From: Ostreococcus mediterraneus
Taxonomy: Eukaryota; Chlorophyta; Mamiellophyceae; Mamiellales; Bathycoccaceae
Direction of reading: 5' to 3'
DNA: 64,000 nt
Assembly: GCA_012295225.1 (NCBI GenBank)
Contig: WMKK01000003.1
Span: forward strand, 543,231 to 607,230
Translations under genes and position numbers: made by a program
In this document: positions 37,201 to 45,621 of the stretch, piece by piece
Layout: each line of letters opens with the position of its first letter
Position numbering within the stretch: position 1 is the first letter of the stretch
Notes under the pieces: generated by a model
Told to the model about the DNA's origin: nothing
Database searches by the model: none
The model's input: only the letters and a program-made list of their open reading frames with translations

Positions 37201-37405
37201 AGACGTCGTTCGTTGCCATTTACAAACCGTGATGTCCATGTCGAACCATGTTACGGTTGTGCTCAAGCCACAGCGCTCATTGTTAAAACGCGTTTTCGTG
37301 CCGTCATTTGAGACGAGGGGCGAAGCGCTTTATTCCATGGTGTATCTTTCGGGCATCGCGTTCGCTGCGAGTACAATTATGGCTCGATTTAGCAAGCGAC
37401 AGTAG
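34268..37405 (+). CDS. M16 family (insulinase/PqqL-like) zinc metalloprotease
   Basis: The product has 1045 residues. The inverted zinc motif HVVEH is in RGVAHVVEHLAFRATAGYEHFE, and the distal glutamate is in ERGAVLEEWRMG. Two M16 halves are visible; the second begins near SNGMRVAIRVTDFLDDQVLIRGSARGG and lacks HxxEH, as expected. The architecture recalls bacterial PqqL/zinc-protease proteins. The C-terminus ends in a hydrophobic stretch plus a basic tail (YSMVYLSGIAFAASTIMARFSKRQ), a possible tail anchor. The frame extends upstream to 33791 but that part is antisense to the RAP gene and repeat-derived; MHDDSDASRDD is the first sensible ATG. Confidence 0.87.
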   Translation: MHDDSDASRDDHRDDDDHDALTRRKPYPHDVATSREAKRALELGPSDKIRHGRLANGVSFFVSSSAKPAKHAALALVVDVGSIAEREHERGVAHVVEHLAFRATAGYEHFEIVNFLESVGCEFGACQNAYTSMDETVYELTVPTERSEVLGTSLAILSEFARAVRISDEDVDAERGAVLEEWRMGRDARGRAAEAYWKELMAGSLYAERSPIGTEEIIRQANPQVFRDFYAKWYRPERMAVIASGDFIDLDDVVHMIEHTFSDLSPAPGQPEKSPIVHRPLIASHTEPRVVCHVDRELRGTAVTVTFKYPSTPVSTPYGYYLKTIEDVYKAALDNRLYRMMREPRPPFFNAGSLIEDATRTTTLMSLQAECAENRAVDGLAAVLREVARIRLHGISEQELKIAKARMLAETEQLYAEREQTYCENLRDELVGHYLRGDMVIGAEEEASLAQACVERVTREDVHEYAKKLNVQNSCVIRVQEGHKRTSESQMYEVIDKIHREEINGEINMSEVFKIPDALMDGDDLVAGSVTQTRFLSGLDMTEITLSNGMRVAIRVTDFLDDQVLIRGSARGGLSEVSQVDYIDARCSNMIAQELGIYGFRPDIFDGILAGKRAEVHANVSDMYYRSIRGEASPVDIEVALQCIHLLFAHDVGRANDPELLETLMQMQEEKIRSQSRDPDSNYSEVVRSLVYGRSYHGQRVTVQSLRKMNREKACAFFNACFLDPSEFTMIMVGAIDIESLIPLLEKYLASIPVANQDKLNAAFRNIQDQTKKLTPFPLKFPTHAIKRIVRAHMTEAFSKASITFPVRIANPDFAHGKPTLEGSMQLTMGKFNTVMTAAIIEKRLLALLRFKFGEIYTCEASASFNYQDPDVCGDTYRGDIMISFPCAPERGSELADLARQVVQELHENGPSEEDVNAVRECEIRDFEVSRAENSFWRDYIMGMYKSRLLRDVLGGDMDRLYEINEELRQQAIDSLSPDVVRCHLQTVMSMSNHVTVVLKPQRSLLKRVFVPSFETRGEALYSMVYLSGIAFAASTIMARFSKRQ

Positions 37406-37557
37406 ATATTTGAACGTTCGCGCCGCACAGTTGCACAGAACAGTTGCACAGAACAGTTGTGCTCCGAAATACGACGTGCCTACACGCGTGTTGTCCCACA
37501 GATGTTATATTGGATTCAAGACGAGGCCAACCGTCACGCCTCATAAATTTCCACGCC

Positions 37558-38277
37558 ATGCTCACGAAAACTTCCGCGACGCGTGCAAACATCAAGCACT
37601 CCCACTCGTCATTCAAGAAGCGTTCTCTTTGCTTGCTCGCGCAAAGGAAAGAACCGAGCTTGGGCTCTGGTGTCGTCGGAGCGCATCTCCACTCGCACAC
37701 GCCCACCGGCGGCGATACCGACATGGACCGCCTCGTCGTCGCCGACAGTGATCCATACAGCGCGCGCATCGGCGATTACATGAGTACGCCCGTTCGTCAC
37801 GTCACCGCGAACATGGAACTGATGTCGCCAATCATACATGAATCGCTCACAAAATTTACTGGCCTGCCCGTCATTGCATCCGACGACGACGCCACCGTCG
37901 TCGGAATTTTGTCGGCGCGCGACTTGACGAAATACACGGATTTGAAAGGATTGAAAGTTGCCGACGCCATGTGCACGCCAGCTATATGCGTCACGCCTCG
38001 AACATCGCTTGCGGCTGCCGCGGGTCAAATGTTGAAGAATAAAGTCCATCGCTTGCCAGTCGTCGATGCGAAATCGAAAACATTGGTCGGCATCGTCACT
38101 CGCAGTGACATCTTCACGCCGCTCCTATCCACGGAGGAAGACATTGATACACCCGGTGAAATCAAAGAACGCGAATTACACGTCGGTCGTCTTCCTTTGG
38201 CTGAGAATAGATACGAAGAATACGACGATGGCGACGACGACGAGAGCGAGATGGACATGGATGCCGTTCGTTGGTGA
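37558..38277 (+). CDS. CBS-domain pair protein, probably organelle-targeted
   Basis: The product has 239 residues. An N-terminal Ser/Lys/Arg-rich stretch (MLTKTSATRANIKHSHSSFKKRSLCLLAQRKE) resembles a transit peptide. Two CBS motifs follow, IGDYMSTPVRHVTANM...GLPVIASDDDATVVGILSARDLTKY and VADAMCTPAICVTPRTSLAAAAGQMLKNKVHRLPVVDAKSKTLVGIVTRSDIFTPL. The tail is acidic. Stand-alone CBS proteins sense adenosine nucleotides, and plastid CBSX proteins regulate thioredoxins. The function here is inferred only from the fold. The ATG at 37558 was used because the longer frame starts at TTG. Confidence 0.82.
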   Translation: MLTKTSATRANIKHSHSSFKKRSLCLLAQRKEPSLGSGVVGAHLHSHTPTGGDTDMDRLVVADSDPYSARIGDYMSTPVRHVTANMELMSPIIHESLTKFTGLPVIASDDDATVVGILSARDLTKYTDLKGLKVADAMCTPAICVTPRTSLAAAAGQMLKNKVHRLPVVDAKSKTLVGIVTRSDIFTPLLSTEEDIDTPGEIKERELHVGRLPLAENRYEEYDDGDDDESEMDMDAVRW

Positions 38278-38511
38278 GCGAGCGCGTCGGCGTTGAATTC
38301 AATCCCAGTCATTGCCGGTTGACATGACAATGCACGCGCGCACATGTGACGTGCATCAGAGTGTGGACCTTGATGTTTTTACAGTTTGACCGTGTACTGT
38401 GCAATCACGATTTGCTTTTTCGTTTCATCTCTCGCCGCTCTGCGTCCAAGTCGACAACGCGACTGCTTGGATTACGATCTTCATTCCTGAACACGCCTAA
38501 ATCTCGCGCAC

Positions 38512-39105
38512 ATGGCGTCTACTCTCGACAGTGCGATCGCAGTGGTAGATGCACATGCTTGCGCGCACGAAAACGTGTTTAAGTCGGCGTGCGTCGACGC
38601 TGCGGCGCGCGCGCTCCCCGCGACGTGCGTCCCAACCACTTCAAACACGCGCGTCGCTACCGAGACTTTTGGCATCAACGTCGACGATTTGAGCGCGGTT
38701 ATGCGCGCGTGTCGCGATATCTTTATACATGCGTCATCGAGCGGTCTCGATGGCGCCGCACTCACGCAAGCATTGATCGACGCTGGGTCAAGCGCGACGT
38801 TGGCGAACGCGTTTGGCGCGAGCTGGTCGACGCACGAAACGTCGGCGATGCGCGCGATACGCGGTGAGTCGTTTGGCATCGCCGGGCAGACGATGACAGA
38901 CGTACAATGGGAGCTTAAGGTTCCCATCACTGGTGCCGCCAGCTCGCAAGAGGTCTTGGCGAGTATAGACTTGGAGTTGAGCGAGCCGACGCCGAGCGGC
39001 GAGCCCAACCGTAAGTTTCTTCAAATGGAGTTTAACAAGGCTGAGCTGGTGGATTTCTTTGGGAAGATTGAAAAGATTCAAAGTCAACTCGACGCGTTGA
39101 TGTAG
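38512..39105 (+). CDS. COMM-domain protein
   Basis: The product has 197 residues. The C-terminal part matches the COMM domain: MTDVQWELKVPITGAASSQEVLASIDLELSEP, then KFLQMEFNKAELVDFFGKIEKIQSQLDALM. The N-terminal helical region (DLSAVMRACRDIFIHASSSGLDGAALTQALIDAG) fits COMMD proteins, COMMD10-like by overall layout. COMMD proteins form the CCC (COMMD/CCDC22/CCDC93) complex, which recycles endosomal cargo. The 234-bp upstream gap holds nothing recognised. Confidence 0.72.
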   Translation: MASTLDSAIAVVDAHACAHENVFKSACVDAAARALPATCVPTTSNTRVATETFGINVDDLSAVMRACRDIFIHASSSGLDGAALTQALIDAGSSATLANAFGASWSTHETSAMRAIRGESFGIAGQTMTDVQWELKVPITGAASSQEVLASIDLELSEPTPSGEPNRKFLQMEFNKAELVDFFGKIEKIQSQLDALM

Positions 39106-39145
39106 CTCGCCATGATGTTGTGATTACTATTGTACTGCATTGTTT

Positions 39146-41749
39146 CTAGCGTGGAGACATCAAAGGCGAGTCGCGAATAACGCTGGGCGATTTTACGCTT
39201 CTGTCCAATCCAAGTTCCATGAGCGAACCGTCGTCTTCATCGTCGAAATAGTCTGCGGGTCCTTCGTCGTCGATCAGCGCGCCTGCGTCGCGTTTACTAC
39301 GCTTACGGACGTAATCGAACAAAACAGGTGCGTTTGTGTCGTTCAACTTGCTGGAGAATTTACTCGCAATCATTTGATACGTCGAGCGAATGACGTCGAC
39401 GGTTACTGCGCGTTGTTCAGCGTCAGAAGATTCTGATGCTGCCGTATTCTTCAAGTCCAAGTTCGCAGAACTTCCATGACGGACAGAGTGTGACTCGACG
39501 ATTGGCTCGTACTCATAGACGATTTTCTTGGCACCCTTGCGTCGATGTTTACGTGTCTTTTTTGTGTTCACCAACGTTGCTTCGACGGCGCTTGATAAGC
39601 TCTTCGCGCTCAACCCGCTCGCGCTCGCGATGAGCAACTGCAATACAGCGTCATGCGCCTCTAAGCTTGCCGAAGTTGAGCGAAGCAAGATGCCTTCAAC
39701 GCCGTGCTTCCAGAGCGCGCTATCCGTGGCGGTTTGTTTCTTTGAAATCATACTCGCCACGCGCCTCGCGAGTGTCACAGCGAACGCACTCTCATCCGCG
39801 ATGTCCTTCTCTGTCATCACCGTTGCTGCGACTTCTAAGACCTCAGTCGCTGTACGAATATTATCATTTTGCAAGCAAACCAGCACAAACGTCAAGGCAA
39901 TTTTCCTCACCACAATGGACGTCATCAGCCTCAAAAGCTTTTGACGCACCGCTTCCGACATGTCAGACGTCTCCGGCGCTTCGCCGTCTTCGACATCCAT
40001 ATCGTCGTCGCTGTCGCGCAGCATTGCGCTCAACATCAAATCACCAAGAATCGGAAAGAACTCCACGGTTATTTCCGCAGGCACTTTTGGAATGCCGTTC
40101 GTGTTCTCTCGTAACAACGCTTGAGAAGTCAATCCGAGGCACAAAAACCGCGTGAGCTCGTGTAAACGTTGTTCGTCCTTGGGTTGTTTCTCCGCTTCAA
40201 TGACACCTTGAAGCGTTCGGATAACTTCGTGCAGCAACAAGTGCAACACGGGCGGGTCGCGTAAAATCATGCCCATATCACCAGAGACTTGTTCAAAGGT
40301 ATCGTCTTGCTCTCGTCTATCGGGCACGCGACTGATGCTTCCACCGTCATCGCTTTCGTTGCCATCCTTGTTGGCTTTAGGTGCGCCGACGATGCGGAAC
40401 TTTGTCGTACGCGTTGCCGTCGGCTCGTTTGCGGCTAGCGCCGAGGACGAGACGGGCGGAGGCGTGGGCGCGGGTGGAGGCGGCATGCCTCCGGACAATG
40501 CCTGGTGCTCAACCGCATCCATGGCGCCGACATTTTCACTGTCGTCGGCAGCTTTATCCTTCTTTTTGCCGCCACCCACGCCGACGAGACGAAATCTCGT
40601 CGTCTTTGCCGCATCCTGTTGCGCCGCGGGTTTCGACTGCGGTCGCGCCGGCGCCTTGATTGGCGCCTTTTTCTTATGCACCTTTGTCGCCGCCGCAACC
40701 GCGGCGTCGATAATACTCGCCATCTCATGCAACCGCCTGCTATCTAAATATCTATCTCTTATGCACGCATCCATGAGCCACGCTAAACGATGGCACTTGT
40801 CCGCCGAACACAACTCCGTCTCGCCCGCGTCGTGGTACGCCATCAACAACTGCGAACGAAGCGAGCACGACGCGTCGTCCCCGTTGCTCTCAAAATGTTT
40901 TCGGCACAAGCGAATGACTTCAATGTACGCATTTCTGGATGTCCCTATGATCTTTTTCAATCGATTCACGCTCGCACTCGCCGTGCGTAGCGCCCGTCTC
41001 GATTTCATAGCGGCGCCTTTAACACTGGCGCCGGCTTTCGCTCGAGCCGCCGCGGTTGTCGTCGCGCCTTCGCCCGCCAACCAATCATCCTCCAACTTCA
41101 ACACCGTGAGCTCTAAATCTTGGTCAACATTACGTAATAGCGTGTCCTTTTCATCCCCATACGCCACGATGGACGGCAACGCGTGTCTTCGTAACAACCC
41201 GGCGTCCAACGCCCAACACTGCCGTTGCACCTCCGTCGGAAGCTGCCGGAACAACCCAGCGTCGCGCGACAGCTGCTTCAAATACGAGCTCGGCACGGGT
41301 GTCATGTGTGCAAATACAGTCAAGGGCACGACTTTCAGTTCTTCGATACCGATATACGGAAATGACGCGTCGAGGAGCGACAATAACGTCCCTTGCGGCA
41401 GCGTCGGCACGCGTCTCGTCACCTCTGCGAGCGCCCGGGACAACATCTCTTCGTACGCCTGCGCTCGCCCGACGCCCAGCGACCCGAGCAAACCGAGCAG
41501 AGGGTCGCAGTCGCTATCGAGCAGCGCGCCGAGCGCGCGCACGTGATCAATGGCGCCGGCGACGTCCGAGGCGGAAGACAATGCGCTAGCGATGAAATCG
41601 CCACCTTCGCCACCGACGAGCACGGTGGTTCCGAGCTCGGCGCGGCGAGCCGCGAGGGCGGTCATGCGCGCGTCGTGCGTGGCGTGCGCAGCGGCGGCGG
41701 CGGCGTGCTGGGCGTCGCGCGCGCGCGGTGGACTTTCCGGCGCGGTCAT
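39146..41749 (-). CDS. NELFB: Negative elongation factor subunit B (NELF-B/COBRA1)
   Basis: The product has 867 residues. The central block LRSQLLMAYHDAGETELCSADKCHRLAWLMDACIRDRYLDSRRLHEM (about 297-343) aligns without gaps by eye with human NELF-B LRAELLMSLHDLDVGEICTVDPCHKF and its continuation. DMGMILRDPPVLHLLLHEVIRTLQ (about 491 on) matches the later NELF-B block DLSMILCDP. Between them is a 130-residue Lys/Pro-rich insert with two copies of a TT(R/K)FR(L/I)VG motif. The C-terminal part is acidic. NELF-B helps hold Pol II in promoter-proximal pausing. It is divergent from the coiled-coil gene with only 49 bp between starts. Confidence 0.85.
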   Translation of the reverse strand: MTAPESPPRARDAQHAAAAAAHATHDARMTALAARRAELGTTVLVGGEGGDFIASALSSASDVAGAIDHVRALGALLDSDCDPLLGLLGSLGVGRAQAYEEMLSRALAEVTRRVPTLPQGTLLSLLDASFPYIGIEELKVVPLTVFAHMTPVPSSYLKQLSRDAGLFRQLPTEVQRQCWALDAGLLRRHALPSIVAYGDEKDTLLRNVDQDLELTVLKLEDDWLAGEGATTTAAARAKAGASVKGAAMKSRRALRTASASVNRLKKIIGTSRNAYIEVIRLCRKHFESNGDDASCSLRSQLLMAYHDAGETELCSADKCHRLAWLMDACIRDRYLDSRRLHEMASIIDAAVAAATKVHKKKAPIKAPARPQSKPAAQQDAAKTTRFRLVGVGGGKKKDKAADDSENVGAMDAVEHQALSGGMPPPPAPTPPPVSSSALAANEPTATRTTKFRIVGAPKANKDGNESDDGGSISRVPDRREQDDTFEQVSGDMGMILRDPPVLHLLLHEVIRTLQGVIEAEKQPKDEQRLHELTRFLCLGLTSQALLRENTNGIPKVPAEITVEFFPILGDLMLSAMLRDSDDDMDVEDGEAPETSDMSEAVRQKLLRLMTSIVVRKIALTFVLVCLQNDNIRTATEVLEVAATVMTEKDIADESAFAVTLARRVASMISKKQTATDSALWKHGVEGILLRSTSASLEAHDAVLQLLIASASGLSAKSLSSAVEATLVNTKKTRKHRRKGAKKIVYEYEPIVESHSVRHGSSANLDLKNTAASESSDAEQRAVTVDVIRSTYQMIASKFSSKLNDTNAPVLFDYVRKRSKRDAGALIDDEGPADYFDDEDDGSLMELGLDRSVKSPSVIRDSPLMSPR

Positions 41750-41798
41750 GTTGCGCGCGCGGTCGTGTGAGGATGATGAATTGAATCCACCTCATACC

Positions 41799-43454
41799 AT
41801 GGCGACGAGTGCGGCGGCGAGGCGAGGGAAAGCGCGTCTCGACGCGTTCAGAGCGGCGAAAAAGACTGCAGTCGCGTCGTCGTCTGAGGCGAGTGAGGGC
41901 GACGTTCGACGCGGCGACGGCGCCGACGCGACGACGGTGGCTGAGGATTTTGATTACAGACATGTTCACCACGCACCTGTCGTCGCTCGCGTTAACGACG
42001 ACGATCGACGTGATGGTGCGGCGAGGGCGACAACATCTCCGCCGCCGGCAGCAGCGTACGTAGTCTCCACGTCCAATCCGTTTGCAGATGTTGAGGTTGA
42101 GTACGGTGAGAGTGATGCGTTTGCGCGTTCGGTGGTTAGCGGGACGGTGGACGAAGTATCGCCTGTAGTCGTGCGCGACGCGGTCGTCTCGAGTTTGGAC
42201 GTCAGTAACGCGTATTCAGTATTAGCGGACCAGTATTTGGGTGTCGTTGCAGAGAAGAACAGGGAGGAAGAAACAGAAGAAGAACGCGCTCAAGATGAAA
42301 GCGAAGACGAAGCCACTCGAGGCGTGTTGGGCGTAACGACATCGACGTCGAGAGCACGTGAGCAGTATGAACGCGTTATGCGTGCGCTCGGAAGCGATGA
42401 TAAGAGCGATTTGGACATATTTCAAAGGTCGCGAGAAGAGTTGAAAGTGCCAGACACGCCGACGACGATGGCGGCGCCTGAATTGGAGGCAATAATTGAA
42501 AGCGTTCGTGCTGATACTTCAATTTCTGCGGCCACGTCGCGAGCAGTGCGCGAAGATCAGAGCGAAATAGCAATGTTGCAAGATGTCATTGATGACATGA
42601 CGAGTGAAAAACTCGGTCTCATGCGTGGGTTGCAGAAGTCGCAGGCTATGATGGATGAACTCGCGACTGAGAACGATTTGCTCACGCAACGCTACAACGA
42701 AACAAAATCCCAGCTTACACATGTGCAGAGTGAGCTCGATAAGCTGTGGATAGAATTTCAACAAAGCTCAGCAATGAATAATGTGGTGACGCACGATAGA
42801 GATAGCCTGTCAATGAGCGCTGTAGATGCTAACGAGCGCGTCCACGCGCTCGCGGCTGAAGTCGTAAACTTGGAAGAACGACTTCATGAGCACGATGCCG
42901 TCAAGGCCGAGAACGAGCGACTGCTGCAAGAGATAAAAGTAGCTAACGCTCGTCGTGCACATGTTGAACTCGTTCTCGATGCAACTCGCGAGGAACAAAG
43001 ACTTTTTAAGGAGAAGATTCGTGACTCTGAGTTGATGAAGACGCTAGAAAAGTTCGACGACAACGAATCGGTGTTCTTGTGCGCGTGGCTCATGAAGAAA
43101 GACTTGGATTCAGAACAGGAAGCCAGAGTCAAGGCAGACACAAAACACGCCGAACTTCTCGCAGAGAGCGATATTACAGGCACATCAATCGAAGTGGACG
43201 AAGAACAAATGCAGCTCTTGAGATCGATTAATGAGTTGCTTGGTGAACTGGAAATTGAGAAGAAGACGCTCGCTGGTGAATTGAAAGATGCGAATGACGC
43301 GAAGCGAAAGCTTGTCGAGCGGAATGAGCTACTTGAATCAGAATTAGCCAAAGTTATGAGGCGACTGGAACGTGGCGACGACGGGTGGAGTGACGACGAC
43401 GAGGAGCAGCCAAGAAAGGCAGGGCTGTTTGGCATCTTTCGAAGACGCCGCTAG
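41799..43454 (+). CDS. Coiled-coil protein with NPF motif (golgin-like)
   Basis: The product has 551 residues. The first 100 residues are Ala/Arg/Asp-rich, with STSNPFADVEVEY containing an NPF tripeptide typical of EH-domain ligands. Residues about 250-530 are a long heptad-rich coiled coil (for example ENDLLTQRYNETKSQLTHVQSELDKLW and EIEKKTLAGELKDANDAKRKLVERNELLESELAKVMRRLE). The C-terminus is acidic then basic (GLFGIFRRRR). A membrane-traffic tether is one possibility; I do not recognise a specific family. The longer frame to 41550 is antisense to NELF-B. Confidence 0.7.
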   Translation: MATSAAARRGKARLDAFRAAKKTAVASSSEASEGDVRRGDGADATTVAEDFDYRHVHHAPVVARVNDDDRRDGAARATTSPPPAAAYVVSTSNPFADVEVEYGESDAFARSVVSGTVDEVSPVVVRDAVVSSLDVSNAYSVLADQYLGVVAEKNREEETEEERAQDESEDEATRGVLGVTTSTSRAREQYERVMRALGSDDKSDLDIFQRSREELKVPDTPTTMAAPELEAIIESVRADTSISAATSRAVREDQSEIAMLQDVIDDMTSEKLGLMRGLQKSQAMMDELATENDLLTQRYNETKSQLTHVQSELDKLWIEFQQSSAMNNVVTHDRDSLSMSAVDANERVHALAAEVVNLEERLHEHDAVKAENERLLQEIKVANARRAHVELVLDATREEQRLFKEKIRDSELMKTLEKFDDNESVFLCAWLMKKDLDSEQEARVKADTKHAELLAESDITGTSIEVDEEQMQLLRSINELLGELEIEKKTLAGELKDANDAKRKLVERNELLESELAKVMRRLERGDDGWSDDDEEQPRKAGLFGIFRRRR

Positions 43455-43559
43455 ATACGTAGTGTTTTAGATGAACTTAAACGAATATCACGACAAGTTT
43501 CTATGAATTGATGTTGTTTTTATACATTTCGTGAGTATTAGTCCACGCAATACGTCGTT

Positions 43560-45308
43560 TTACTTGAGCTGTTCAAAGACTTGAATTTTGCCCGTGTAGC
43601 CCGCTGTGACAATAATTTGACCCTTAGGTCCTTCTAGTTCTTCCAATGGGAAAGCCCTTGCCGAACGCAAATTTTCCGGAGCAAATATCGCTGCCGTGAC
43701 GTGTTGCTCTTCAGCTGAGAACTTTTCATACTCGCGCTGCTTGAGCGCATTCCCCGAACACATGCACCCTGGAGCAGTGACTTTGTCTGTACGCCAAATG
43801 AATACTTCAGGTTGCTCACTTCCACTGATGATGAATTTTGAATCAGGGGAGAATGATGCTCTAATTTGCGAGTTTTGATTCGAGTGACCTTTGTACTTGC
43901 ACGCCAACATTGTCTGACCATCATAAAGGCGGATGCGGCTATCGTTTGCAGTGACAAGAAGCTTGTCAGGTTCACCTGGCTTAAATTCCAAGCCAGTGAT
44001 TTTCCTGCCGATCGGGTTGTTACTGCGCGAATTTTTCACCGCGATCATGTGCGAGTGCTGGAATTTAAAATTATCAGCACCGTAAAAGTGACATTTACCC
44101 TTGTGTGTCCCGACAACTGCGCGTGTACCATCCTCAGAAAACACCGTCGAAGTTACCATTTCTCCTATATCCACCCAATCGACAACTTTCAAGTCAGGAA
44201 TATTCCACAACCGAAGCTTGCCATCGAGAGAACCTGAAATAAAATATTTGTCGTTCACTGGATTGAAATGAATGGATGTCACAAAATCTTGATGCGTGAA
44301 AATGCGCAAGCACTCAGACATTGTCGTGTACCACAAACGTACAGTCTTGTCCATGGAACTCGATAAAAGCCAATCAGTGTGCGACCAGCACAAATCAAGA
44401 ATATCTCCTTTGTGCCCAGCGTAAGATCTGAAGGGTGTGGAGTCAAATAATACGTCGCCTCGTCGCTTTGAGGGTCTCAACGTACTCCATACGCGCACCA
44501 TTCTGTCTTGTCCAGCGGTCGCAAGATACGTACCTTTCCTGTTGAATTTCAACGTCCACAACGCGCCTTCGTGAGCAGATAGTGTTTGTATAGCACGTAG
44601 ATCTGTCATAACTTTCTCGCCGCGGCCGGACACTGCAACACGAGGCGCATTCGACGGCAATCCAGCCTGGGCACCAAACTCGTTGACTGACAACTTTGTT
44701 CCGGTAGCTGCGTCTTTCACAATCTTCCGTCCAGAATGCTGCTGCTGTAGTAAAGCACTCGCCTCGGATTTCAGCATAATGAACTCTTTCCCTGTATCTA
44801 CGTCTCTAATCTTCAATGTCCCCGCCTCCTCGAGTGCTTTTTCCTTAAGGCTTTGTTGCGACTTTTTCAGTGTCAGTGGCTTACCGTCTGAAGACTTGTG
44901 CGCTAAGTCGCCAACCCCCATCGCGGTATCATCTGCCACTGAACTATCACTCCACTGTAAATGCGCATTTGCGTCATCGCCACCGACGAGCCCGCGAGGC
45001 GATTGGATTGGCGAGTGAAAGCGCCCAGACGAATCTCGCGAGAGCGAACCCGTACCCCCCCTAGGCGATGGCTCCTCCGAATCTCCACCAGACGCGCCCT
45101 CCAGCGTCTGCTCGGCTTCTGTATACATATTCTCGCTGCCGCTTTCACTTCGTCGCGGCGCGCGTGCCATCGACCCTTGCGGCGACCCCCTCACCACGTG
45201 TGCGAAGAATTCGTCGTCTTGGCTAAAGTATTTAGAATCCGTACGCGAGCGCTGCGTGATTGCCGCGCTCGACGCCGCCGAAGTCGTATTTTGCGCGCGT
45301 TCTTTCAT
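43560..45308 (-). CDS. WD40-repeat protein, WDR44-like
   Basis: The product has 582 residues. The N-terminal 240 residues are Ser-rich and acidic and likely disordered. At least six WD40 repeats follow, e.g. LSAHEGALWTLKFNRKGTYLATAGQDRMVRVWS, YAGHKGDILDLCWSHTDWLLSSSMDKTVRLWY and THQDFVTSIHFNPVNDKYFISGSLDGKLRLWN. The order and wording (GHKGDILDLCWS, HQDFVTSIHFNP) is that of WDR44/Rabphilin-11, a Rab11-binding protein, and its plant relatives. Endosomal function is inferred. The ATG at 45308 was used because the longer frame starts at TTG. Confidence 0.87.
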   Translation of the reverse strand: MKERAQNTTSAASSAAITQRSRTDSKYFSQDDEFFAHVVRGSPQGSMARAPRRSESGSENMYTEAEQTLEGASGGDSEEPSPRGGTGSLSRDSSGRFHSPIQSPRGLVGGDDANAHLQWSDSSVADDTAMGVGDLAHKSSDGKPLTLKKSQQSLKEKALEEAGTLKIRDVDTGKEFIMLKSEASALLQQQHSGRKIVKDAATGTKLSVNEFGAQAGLPSNAPRVAVSGRGEKVMTDLRAIQTLSAHEGALWTLKFNRKGTYLATAGQDRMVRVWSTLRPSKRRGDVLFDSTPFRSYAGHKGDILDLCWSHTDWLLSSSMDKTVRLWYTTMSECLRIFTHQDFVTSIHFNPVNDKYFISGSLDGKLRLWNIPDLKVVDWVDIGEMVTSTVFSEDGTRAVVGTHKGKCHFYGADNFKFQHSHMIAVKNSRSNNPIGRKITGLEFKPGEPDKLLVTANDSRIRLYDGQTMLACKYKGHSNQNSQIRASFSPDSKFIISGSEQPEVFIWRTDKVTAPGCMCSGNALKQREYEKFSAEEQHVTAAIFAPENLRSARAFPLEELEGPKGQIIVTAGYTGKIQVFEQLK

Positions 45309-45621
45309 ATTTTGCACGAACGACAACGCGCGTTTGTGCGTGCGGCGTCGTCGTGAATACGCGCGCGCGCTAATGCTGTTGCCTCACAAACTCTCTCTCG
45401 CAAACAACGAGGACACCGAGTTGCGCTACACACGGTCACGTGTGACGCCCGATACGCGCGCGCTAAAGGGTAGAATTAACGCATATCAGCATTTCTATCG
45501 TGCGCGACGTGCGCGACAGGACGACGGCTGTGTTGACCGATACGTGTGTTCATATCTGAATTTAAATTTGAAAACACTTGGTTACACAAAGCGCGCGATT
45601 GTACCGTAAGATCGTCACAGG
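45309..45621. promoter_or_regulatory. Divergent intergenic region, WDR44-like / POT1
   Basis: These 313 bp separate two divergent start codons. No repeat, RNA gene or credible coding segment was seen. Confidence 0.4.

Noticed and set aside
40269-41546. 425-codon open frame on the plus strand
   Set aside because: Lies wholly antisense to NELF-B, which has clear family blocks; this frame has none.
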